DNA of 64,000 bases from Rhizobium sp. L43. Lineage in GTDB: Bacteria > Pseudomonadota > Alphaproteobacteria > Rhizobiales > Rhizobiaceae. Within the stretch, counting starts at the first letter, position 1. The number at the start of each line of letters is the position of its first letter. The stretch covers positions 399,460 to 463,459 of the forward strand of contig NZ_NWSQ01000002.1 of the NCBI RefSeq assembly GCF_002531725.1, in the 5' to 3' direction. The notes beneath the pieces are model-generated. The model was not told the origin of the DNA and did no database searches. It worked only from the letters and a program-made list of their open reading frames with translations. Position numbers and translations under genes: made by a program. This document shows positions 56,459 through 64,000 of the stretch, in pieces.

Positions 56459-57808
56459 ATGGGACGGAAAAAGCAGGAGACATCAGGTCCGGCACAGCTC
56501 GAATGGTACAGCGACGTTCCGCGCTCGATCCGCATGCACAGCATCGTCGGCCTGACGGTTCTCTTCACCTCGTTCGGAGGGTTCGGCTTCTGGGCCGCAA
56601 CGGCGCCGCTTGCCTCGGCCGTCATCGCCCAGGGAAGTTTCGTTGCGACCGGCAACAACAAGATCGTCCAGCATCTGGAGGGCGGCATCATCAAGGAGAT
56701 GCGCGTCAGCGAAGGCGATACTGTGAGGGAAGGCGACATCCTGCTGACCCTCGATCCCACCACCTCCCGCTCGAATGAGCGGATGCTGCAGCTTCGGCGC
56801 CTGCGCCTGGAGGCCGTTGTCGCAAGGCTGCGCGCCGAAGCACAGGGTCTGCGGGAATTCCAGCTTCCCGCCATCGTGATGAAAGAGGCAAGCGACCCGG
56901 ACATCGGCGCGATCATCCAGAGCCAGAACGTCGTCTTCCACAGCAAGCAGATTAAGCTCGAAGAGCAGCTCAATCTGATCGAGAAGAACATCCAATCGCT
57001 GGAATTCCGTTTCGCCGGTTATACCGGCCAAAAGGAATCCTTCGAAAGGCAGCTGTCGCTGCTGACCGAGGAACGCGATTCCAAGGCCCGGCTGGTCAAG
57101 GTCGGCTATATGCGCAAGACGGATCTGTTGGCAATCGAGCGGGCGATCGCCGATGCAATGGGCGACATTGCGCGCCTGAACGGTGAGATCAACGAGAGCG
57201 AGGCAGAGATCGCCAAATTCCGCCAGGAAGCCGTCATCGCCGTCAACTCCAACAAGCAGGCGGCACTCGATGCGCTTGAGACCGCCGAATCCGATCTGGA
57301 CAGCGTGCGCGAACAGATGCACGAGGCTGCAGGCGTGCTTGAACGCACCACCATCCGTTCGCCGGTGTCGGGAACGGTCGTACGCTCCTATTTTCATACT
57401 GCCGGCGGGGTGATCACAACCGGCAAGCCGATCATGGAAATCCTGCCGGCGCATGTGCCGCTGATCCTGGAAGCGCAGGTGCTGCGCACCTCGATCGATC
57501 AGCTGCGCGAAGGGGAAATGGCATCGATCCGGCTGACGGCGCTCAACCGGCGCACGACGCCGGTTCTGCAGGGCAAGGTCTTCTACGTCTCCGCCGATTC
57601 GATCGAGGAGAATGCGGGGCTCTCGGTCAAGGATGTCTATATCGTGCGCGTCGAAATACCGGATTCCGAGATTGCGCGGGTGCATAATTTCCATCCCGTT
57701 CCCGGCATGCCGGCCGAAGTGCTGATCCAGACGTCGGAACGCACCTTCTTCGAATATATAAGCAAACCAATCACCGACAGCATGTCCCGGGCTTTCAAGG
57801 AACGCTGA
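56459..57808 (+). CDS. HlyD/PrtE-type membrane fusion protein of T1SS
   Basis: 449 aa periplasmic adaptor: one N-terminal helix (residues ~28-48), a biotinyl-lipoyl segment (QHLEGGIIKEMRVSEGDTVREGDILLTLD), a long coiled-coil hairpin (~100-280) and a C-terminal beta-barrel ending with IRLTALNRRTTPVLQGKVFYVS. GAAGGAG lies across the stop of the exporter gene, so the two are coupled. An outer-membrane TolC is not encoded nearby and would be shared. Confidence 0.92.
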   Translation: MGRKKQETSGPAQLEWYSDVPRSIRMHSIVGLTVLFTSFGGFGFWAATAPLASAVIAQGSFVATGNNKIVQHLEGGIIKEMRVSEGDTVREGDILLTLDPTTSRSNERMLQLRRLRLEAVVARLRAEAQGLREFQLPAIVMKEASDPDIGAIIQSQNVVFHSKQIKLEEQLNLIEKNIQSLEFRFAGYTGQKESFERQLSLLTEERDSKARLVKVGYMRKTDLLAIERAIADAMGDIARLNGEINESEAEIAKFRQEAVIAVNSNKQAALDALETAESDLDSVREQMHEAAGVLERTTIRSPVSGTVVRSYFHTAGGVITTGKPIMEILPAHVPLILEAQVLRTSIDQLREGEMASIRLTALNRRTTPVLQGKVFYVSADSIEENAGLSVKDVYIVRVEIPDSEIARVHNFHPVPGMPAEVLIQTSERTFFEYISKPITDSMSRAFKER

Positions 57809-57918
57809 CCGCGGGCGGTCCGCTCAATATCAGCGCTTGGCCGTTGTTCTGATATGGTATCGGCATGTATCATCCCTTTCGGGATGGATCGTCCCCTTCG
57901 GGGAAGAAAGGGTCTGGC

Positions 57919-58410
57919 ATGGCGGCGATGTCCGATGTCCTGCTGCGGGTCGGCCGCTTGAATTATGTCTGGACGAACACCGAAAGCCTGCTGATCTATA
58001 TCATCGCCCATCTTCTCCGGGTCGAAAAAGAGGCGGCGATCGTCGTCTTCCTGACGCTCAACACGACGCGCGCCCGCATCGATCTCATTGAACGGCTTGC
58101 CAAGCTCGCTTCGACCCCGCCTTCCGACCGGAAGGCGATCCTTTCCGCCATGTCGCGGCTGAAAAAGGAATCCAGGATCCGCAACAAATACAATCACTGC
58201 ATCTATTCCTTCGACGAGAAGGGAGAGATCTCGAGCACGCAGCTGATGCGGCTGGTCGAGGACGATAAGGAGATCCGCTACGGCAAGATCGAGCAGATGG
58301 ATGCACGCGAGATCGATCTTCTGGAGAAGTCGATCGCCGAAATCGTCGCCATCAGCCAGACGCTCTGGGCCTTCATCCATGCGAGCCCGCAGATCTCCGG
58401 TGGGCTTTGA
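57919..58410 (+). CDS. Helical protein with HEPN-like RNxxxNH motif
   Basis: 163 aa, all-alpha, no signal peptide. The segment ESRIRNKYNHCIYSF carries R-(4)-H with Asn after the Arg, as in HEPN nuclease or nucleotide-binding domains, preceded by helices with many charged residues. Family name not recognised. Start at 57919 (MAAMSDVLL) follows AGAAAGGG; 57865 or 57928 are alternatives. Located 110 bases after hlyD, so possibly a separate transcript. Confidence 0.6.
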   Translation: MAAMSDVLLRVGRLNYVWTNTESLLIYIIAHLLRVEKEAAIVVFLTLNTTRARIDLIERLAKLASTPPSDRKAILSAMSRLKKESRIRNKYNHCIYSFDEKGEISSTQLMRLVEDDKEIRYGKIEQMDAREIDLLEKSIAEIVAISQTLWAFIHASPQISGGL

Positions 58411-58440
58411 TCTAATCCGTATGGAGGGCGCGCTGCCATA

Positions 58441-58570
58441 CCCGCCGCACACTTTCGGGTGATAGGAATGGACGCGCGGTGCCGATGCGACACCTTGTGC
58501 GCTATGTCTTTGAAAAGATGCTTTATCTTAACCAAAAACCGATTCCGATTTTGGGTTATTTGCCGGCTCA
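58441..58570. repeat. Degenerate RIME-like intergenic element
   Basis: Contains TAACCaAAAACCGATTCCGATTTTgGGTTA (58529-58558, a palindrome), whose core CGATTCCGATTTT matches the second palindrome of the element at 15.98 kb. The upstream half is poorly conserved, so a decayed copy is likely. Confidence 0.5.
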
Positions 58571-58683
58571 AGACTAATCCTATTTAAGCCCTGCAAATCA
58601 TCCGGACGGTTTATTTGAAGATCGGTGTTTGCCATTAGAATGAAAGGCTCCCGAGTGACGTATGGGGTATTGGGGGGGCGGCC

Positions 58684-60336
58684 ATGCGCATAGATATCAT
58701 CGACACCATTGCCGGGTTCGAGGCGGTCCGCGACAACTGGGATCAGGTCTTCATGGAGGATCCCGATGCGCAGCATTTCCTCTCCTGGATCTGGCTGAAG
58801 AACTATCTCTCCCGCCGGCGCCGCTGGTTCATCCTCGCCCTTCGCGAACGCGATCCCGACGCGCCCTATGTTGCTTTTTTTCCCCTGCGCCTCATCACGC
58901 ATCTGAACGAGAAGACCGGGCTCTTCTACGACGAGATCATGATGGCCGGGAATTTTGCGGCCGATTATACCGGCTTCATCGTCAGGCCGGATTACGAGCA
59001 TCACGCCATTGCCGGCTTTGCTTCGTTTATCAAACATCAGAACTGGACCGACCTGAAGCTCGAATATTTCAGCGGCCCTGCCGGGCGGCGCGAGAAGATG
59101 ATCGAGGCGCTGCGGCGCCCGGAGGTGATGTTTCGCGACAGCGCGCCGAAGAACAGCGAGAACATCGACAATACGGTCTGCCCCATCGTCCCCCTGCCGG
59201 CGAGCTTCGACGACTATCTCGAACAGCGGATGAGCAGCCAGACGCGCCAGAAGCTCCGCCGGTTCCTGCGCAAGGTCGAAGGCGACGATATCTTCCGGAT
59301 CACCACGGCGACGCCCGAGACCATCCATCGAGACCTGGACATCCTCTTCAATCTCTGGCGAACCAAATGGAGTGCTATCAAAGGCGCGGAGCGGACCGAG
59401 CGGCTGATCATCACCACGCGCGAAATGCTGATGGACTGCTTCAACAGCGGCAATCTCGACGTGCCGGTCTTATGGCATGGCGACCAGCCGCTCGGCGCGC
59501 TGGCCAACATCGTCGATCGGCAGAAGAAGGCGATCCTCTTTTACATCACCGGCCGCGACGAGACCTGGAAGACGCCGTCTCCCGGTCTCATCCTGCATGG
59601 TTACTGCATCCGGCGGGCGATCGAGGACGGCTTCAAGACCTATGACTTCCTGCGCGGAAACGAGCCCTATAAATATATGTTCGGGGTGGAGGAAAGGCGG
59701 ATCAGCTGCACCCTGTTCCGCACCCGCAGCGGCCAGAACCTGCATGGCGTGCTCAACCCGCGCAGCATTCGTTTCGTCTACGAACAGGCGCTCGACATGT
59801 ACCGGAACGGCGCCCGTGGGAAAGCGGAGATTGCCTTCAACCAGGTCCTGCAATCTGCCCCCGGCCATACCGGCGCGGAATTCGGGCTCGCCAATCTGCT
59901 GTTCGACCGAGGCAAGCTGACGGAGGCACTGGCTGCCTACAAGGCTCTCACCGAACGAGCGCCCGATCCGACACCGATAGAGATGCGGCTTGGCGACACA
60001 CAGCTTGCCCTGCATCAATACGACCAGGCCGCCGAGACTTTCCGCCGGGTCGTCGAGACCGGGCCACATCTCATCCAGGCGCATTACAAGCGAGGCATCG
60101 CCCTTGCTGCCGGCAAACGGCTGGCCGAAGCGGAGACGGTCTTTGCTGCGATCCAGGGCGTGCATTCGGACGATCCGGCCGCACTCGACTATGTCGCCAA
60201 GGCGAGTGCCGCGCTCGAACGAATCCGTTTGAGTGCGGAGCCTGCACCTCGTAAGGTGGACGTCGTGGCGGAGAGTATCGCCCGCTGGAGCCGGGGGCGG
60301 CAGCTCAGCGAGCGACGCCGGCCGCGTCTGCATTGA
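58684..60336 (+). CDS. CelD/BcsL-type GNAT acyltransferase fused to TPR repeats
   Basis: 550 aa. Residues 1-370 form a FemAB/BioF2-like GNAT domain (SWIWLKNYLSRRRRWFIL, LFYITGRDETWKTPSPGLILHGYCIRRAIEDGFKTYDFLRG) of the type named acetyltransferase involved in cellulose biosynthesis. Residues ~380-510 hold three to four TPR repeats (AEIAFNQVLQSAPGHTGAEFGLANLLFDRG, AAETFRRVV..GPHLIQAHYKRG). The C-terminus is Arg-rich. It follows the T1SS locus and may acylate a surface polysaccharide or a secreted protein; target unknown. Confidence 0.78.
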   Translation: MRIDIIDTIAGFEAVRDNWDQVFMEDPDAQHFLSWIWLKNYLSRRRRWFILALRERDPDAPYVAFFPLRLITHLNEKTGLFYDEIMMAGNFAADYTGFIVRPDYEHHAIAGFASFIKHQNWTDLKLEYFSGPAGRREKMIEALRRPEVMFRDSAPKNSENIDNTVCPIVPLPASFDDYLEQRMSSQTRQKLRRFLRKVEGDDIFRITTATPETIHRDLDILFNLWRTKWSAIKGAERTERLIITTREMLMDCFNSGNLDVPVLWHGDQPLGALANIVDRQKKAILFYITGRDETWKTPSPGLILHGYCIRRAIEDGFKTYDFLRGNEPYKYMFGVEERRISCTLFRTRSGQNLHGVLNPRSIRFVYEQALDMYRNGARGKAEIAFNQVLQSAPGHTGAEFGLANLLFDRGKLTEALAAYKALTERAPDPTPIEMRLGDTQLALHQYDQAAETFRRVVETGPHLIQAHYKRGIALAAGKRLAEAETVFAAIQGVHSDDPAALDYVAKASAALERIRLSAEPAPRKVDVVAESIARWSRGRQLSERRRPRLH

Positions 60337-60469
60337 CGCGGTTTTGCCATGGTGCGGAAATGCAGTGCGGCGGTTCCAGGCCGCGCGGTCGCCATGGTCT
60401 TTGATTTTGAGCTGAGATCGTTGTTAAAACAAGCACGAGCCTATTTTTGCAACTCCTCAGTGAGAACTC

Positions 60470-62629
60470 ATGCAGACCGATGCAGATGGCGCCGAAAGAG
60501 AACGGCTTCTCGCCATTCTCGATTTCTGGCACAAAATCGAGTTCTTCATTCCTTACGATCTCTCCAGCCGTGTTGTCGCGGCTGCCGGCCGAACTGTGTT
60601 CTGGCTGCATGCCAAGACACTCGAGGATGACGGCGCGGCACTCAGCCGCCCGGCGATCCCCGAGGAGAAGCAGATCACGGGTTTTACCCTGTTCCTCGGC
60701 GTTTTCAGCAAATCGGAAATTGCCGACATCCGCAGGCATTTCGACAGCGTTGCCGGCGATATATCAGAATATGAGGATGCCGAACGCGGCGACCTCGACG
60801 GCGATACCTGCTTTGCCAGCCTGCAGCTCTCCCCCTTGGGGCAGCCGATGTTCGAAACGTTTTCCGTTTCGACGCTGCCATGGGCTCTGGGGCGGGTGCG
60901 CAAATCCGGCCTCTCCTCGCTCAGCCACGAGGCATTTGCCGGCAGCAAGCAGCAACTGTCGGAACTGCTTCAAAATTTTCGGGCGCAGCGGCAGCTGAGA
61001 TCTTCATCTTCCGAGGACACGGACGATCAACCGATCGATGCCGGCGAAATCCTGACGCTGCATGAATTGCTCTGCGATTGGGCCGGCTTTGCCTCGCGTC
61101 AGGAAAAGCCCATCGCCGCCGTCGAAATACGCTACCGAGACAGGGCGGAAAAACCGGAAGTCCTCTCCCTGCCGCCACCGCAGGAGAACAATGCGCCCGA
61201 TGCCGACGACGAGGAGGACGAGAGTGCAAACATCGAAGAAGAGATCGGTATCCTGAACAGCTTCTTCATCGAGGACATCGAGCAGGCGATAATGGGGGTC
61301 AAACGCGGCGATATCCCCAAGCCGCTCAGGCAATATCTCACGCCGCTCGCGCAGGAGAAGCGGATCGACCTCTACTCCGAGGACGGACGCCGGGCGATCG
61401 TTCGGGCCTTGCATCCAGGCAATCTCAACCGCGGACGTTGGCTCAGCGAACCTCACCACGCGATGAGCCTCATGCAGCAGTTTGCAATCAATACGGCGAT
61501 CGGCGACCTTTCGGAAACAGGACTATCCTCGGTCAACGGCCCGCCGGGGACGGGAAAGACGACCCTGCTTCGCGACATGTTCGCTGATAATATCGTTCGG
61601 CGCGCCCGGGTGCTCTCCTCCTTGAAGACGGCGCGCGATGCCTTTGGCGGTTCGGCGCGCCGCGTCGCTTTCGCCGACCGGAGCACGAGCTCCATATCGG
61701 CGCTGATTCCGGCGCTTGCCGGTTTCGAAATGGTCGTCGCCTCCTCCAACAATGCCGCCGTGGAGAATATCTCGCGTGACCTTCCCAAGCGGAGCGCGAT
61801 CGCGAACACGTGTTCATTCCAATATCTGCAGACGGTCGCGAACAAGATCGCTTGCCAGAAGGACAATGGTGCCACCATCAAGCTCTCCGACGGCGACCGC
61901 CCATGGGGGCTGGTCGCCTGTGCGCTCGGCAATTCCCGGAACCGCCGGGCCTTCAAGGAACGTTTCGCCTTCATGGAAATCACCGACCGGCCGAAGCCCG
62001 GCTGGTCCGGCCCTGATAAGCCGCAGACCATTTGGGAATGGCTGAAAAGCTATGATGGACCGACCTTTGCCGAAGCCTCGGCGGCTTTTCATGCCGCCGA
62101 CGGCGCGGTTCGCGACAAGATCGGCCAATGTGCACGCTATGCCGATCTCCATGACGAAATCGCCCAGGTTTCGCAGGATGCCTTCTGCCGCGAGGCGGTT
62201 GAAGGGGTCAGGGCAGCCGAAAGCGAATTTCGGCAAGCGCAGGACAGATGCAACATGGTCCAAGCCGAAATACTTCGTATCAGGGAAGGCTTGTCGCATC
62301 TGAAGGAGGAGGAGCAGCTGCTCGACCGCAGCGCTCCTGCGTGGTGGGAAAGAGTGTTGCCCAACGCTCCTGCCCGGCAGCATCGGCAAGATGTCGGCGC
62401 CAATGCACGCGGGCAGCTGGAATTGCGCAAGGCACTGGCGGAATGCGAGCGCCGTCTTGCAAAAACGCATGGACCTGCGCGGACACCAGCGGGCCGAACG
62501 GGCGCTCAGATCGCAACGGGAAATCTGGTCCCGGAGGAGAGAAGAATTCGATCGTCTCGGGACGATTCTCGATCATCCCACCCTCCCCGGGCGTCTCGCC
62601 GATCTCGAGACCGATCAGTTCCAGATTGA
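60470..62629 (+). pseudogene. SF1 (DNA2/NAM7-like) helicase, N-terminal part, frameshifted
   Basis: This frame holds the first ~665 codons of a superfamily 1 helicase. The N-terminal ~300 residues are unrecognised, then an acidic region, then the Walker A motif NGPPGTGKTTLL (residue ~354) and a second conserved block (VVASSNNAAVENISRDL, motif Ia). After a run of five A (62461-62465) this frame turns into low-quality Arg/Ser-rich sequence and stops at 62629, while helicase motifs continue in the +1 frame. So the gene is split by one extra base, either a real mutation or an assembly error. Confidence 0.75.
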
Positions 62630-63833
62630 CGGTCTGTGGCACAAAGACGAACTGGCAGATCTGCGTTCGGCATTGCTGGCAACGGCATTGACGCTGCATG
62701 AAGCGTGGCTGGCGGATGTCGGCAAGAAGGGCGGAGGTTTTGGCGGAAACATCGTCGCCATCAACAAACTGCTTTCCAACAACGGTCCCGCCGACAGCCG
62801 GCACATTGCCTTGATCTGGCAGAGCCTTTTCATGATCGTTCCGATCGTGTCGACGACCTTTGCCTCCTTTGCCCGGCAGTTCCGCGGTCTCGAAGCCGGA
62901 TCGATCGGCTGGGTCTTCATCGATGAAGCCGGTCAGGCGGTGCCGCAAGCGGCCGTCGGCGCCCTGTTGCGTGCGCGCCGCGTCATGGTGATCGGCGATC
63001 CCCAGCAGATCGAACCGGTCTTCACGCTGCCCAGCGCGCTGATCACCGCCACCTCGGCGCTCTCGCCCCACACGGCGACAGGACAATATTCGCCGAACAG
63101 AGTGTCGGTGCAGATGCTGGCCGATGCCGCCAACCGCTATGGAACGACCGTTCAGGGCGAGGAGGCGGACGGGCTCTGGATCGGCAGCCCCCTCAGGGTA
63201 CATCGTCGCTGCATCGACCCGATGTTCAGCCTTGCCAATCAGATCGCCTATCAAAACAAAATGGTCTTCGGGCTGGAAGAGCGCCGGCCGGCCGGTGACG
63301 CTCCACCGTTTTATGGCGACAGTACCTGGATCGACGTCAGGGGAAGGGTGTCAGGCAAACAAGCCGTTCCGGAACAAACGGGTTTCATCGTCGGTCTCCT
63401 GACTGCCACTTATCGCCGGGACGGCGCATTGCCGGATCTCTATATCATTTCGCCGTTCAAAGAGATCAAGAATGGTCTGAGGCAGGCTCTGGTCCATGCA
63501 GCATGGGGCGATTGGAACGGAAATACGCGTTCGACTCCACCGAAACTGTCGAAATGGCTGCAGGAACGGATCGGCACGGTGCATACTTTCCAGGGCAAGG
63601 AGGAAGACATCGTTTTCATGGTGCTCGGCGCCGATACCGACCATCGCGGAGCGGCGAGCTGGGCCGCCTCGAAGCCAAACCTCTTGAACGTCGCCCTCAC
63701 CCGCGCCAAGCGGCGGTTCTATATTGTCGGCGATCGCAGCCTCTGGGAAGGCCTGCCTTACTTCCGGGAGACGGCCGGCGCCTTGGATACAATGCAAGCA
63801 GCAGACTTCCTGGCCCGGAACGGATTGAGCTGA
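62469..63833 (+). pseudogene. SF1 (DNA2/NAM7-like) helicase, C-terminal part, +1 frame
   Basis: Continuation of the helicase in the +1 frame from the A-run at 62461-62465; the first ATG in this frame after the shift is at 62469. Visible motifs: Walker B VFIDEAGQAVPQAA, motif III VIGDPQQIEPV, TVHTFQGKEEDIV (motif V) and LNVALTRAKRRFYIVGD (motif VI), so all catalytic motifs of an Upf1/AAA_12 helicase are present once the frame is restored (~1,120 aa in total). It ends before a strong terminator. Confidence 0.75.
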
Positions 63834-63881
63834 AGGATCGGATCTGCGCGCTGAAGCCTTGGCTTCATTCCTTCAGGAATC

Positions 63882-63909
63882 AAAAAAGCCCGCACGAGGC
63901 GGGCTTTTT
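63882..63909 (+). terminator. Rho-independent terminator after helicase
   Basis: Stem AAAAAGCCCGC / GCGGGCTTTTT with loop ACGAG, ending in a T tract; 50 bases after the helicase stop. The final 90 bases of the window hold nothing recognisable. Confidence 0.85.
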
Positions 63910-64000
63910 GAGATAATGAAGGAATTTGGTTTCGTTGGCAGGATTTGTGGTTTTCTGTCCCGGCGCGTCGGCTTCGCCTTCTTGCGCGCCCCTGAAGAGG

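Noticed and set aside
54423..56495. 690-codon minus-strand frame opposite the T1SS exporter
   Set aside because: The plus strand has Walker A, signature and Walker B motifs; the antisense product is rich in His/Arg/Asp without any motif.

Overview
The window looks like a piece of the main chromosome of a Rhizobium species of the R. etli / R. leguminosarum group. This is an inference from GC-rich coding sequence, the fabI-fabB-fabA operon divergent from an Irr-type Fur regulator, an alphaproteobacterial NrnC-type exonuclease, RIME-like intergenic palindromes, and a uxs-uxe polysaccharide cluster of the kind studied in Sinorhizobium meliloti. No phage, transposase, integrase or CRISPR array was seen.

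Region 1 (1-16 kb) is mostly core: the 3' part of pnp with its terminator, an RsmC-like methyltransferase, the unsaturated fatty acid operon fabA-fabB-fabI (minus strand), irr, several small membrane or exported proteins, tRNA-Ala(GGC), a TIGR02300 acidic protein, cmk, rpsA, an unrecognised Ala/Glu-rich protein and NrnC. aroA, which often precedes cmk in Rhizobiales, is not present here.

Region 2 (16-20 kb) is a GABA utilisation unit: gabT-gabD divergent from a regulator that joins MerR, XRE and cupin domains, with dyads in the shared promoter. slyX follows.

Region 3 (20-43 kb) is a large carbohydrate catabolism region. uxaC-uxuB handle hexuronates. A minus-strand operon encodes a CUT1 sugar ABC transporter with a Gfo/Idh/MocA oxidoreductase; a choline-kinase-like protein and an FAD-GcvT oxidoreductase lie downstream. 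A TetR regulator separates it from a plus-strand operon (oxidoreductase, DUF993 aldolase-like protein, sugar isomerase, oxidoreductase). One palindrome type, roughly GTAACY-N4-RGTTAC, lies before the ABC operon, before the aldolase operon and before uxaC, suggesting a single TetR regulon that ends in the hexuronate pathway. A LacI gene, a DUF2264 protein and a hydroxyacid dehydrogenase follow, divergent from an orphan binding protein that is a paralogue of the first.

Region 4 (43-50 kb) is an exopolysaccharide locus (UDP-glucuronate decarboxylase, UDP-sugar 4-epimerase, family 2 glycosyltransferase, DUF995 protein, GH26-like glycanase), resembling the S. meliloti uxs1-uxe region. A LuxR-type regulator with a degenerate receiver domain lies beyond it.

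Region 5 (50-64 kb) is accessory: a type I secretion locus with two very acidic, repetitive putative substrates, a PrtD-type ABC exporter with a long low-complexity N-terminus, an HlyD adaptor, a HEPN-like small protein and an acyltransferase-TPR fusion. It ends with an SF1 helicase gene broken by a one-base frameshift. The most promising undescribed systems are this secretion locus, including its structured leader, and the proposed TetR regulon.
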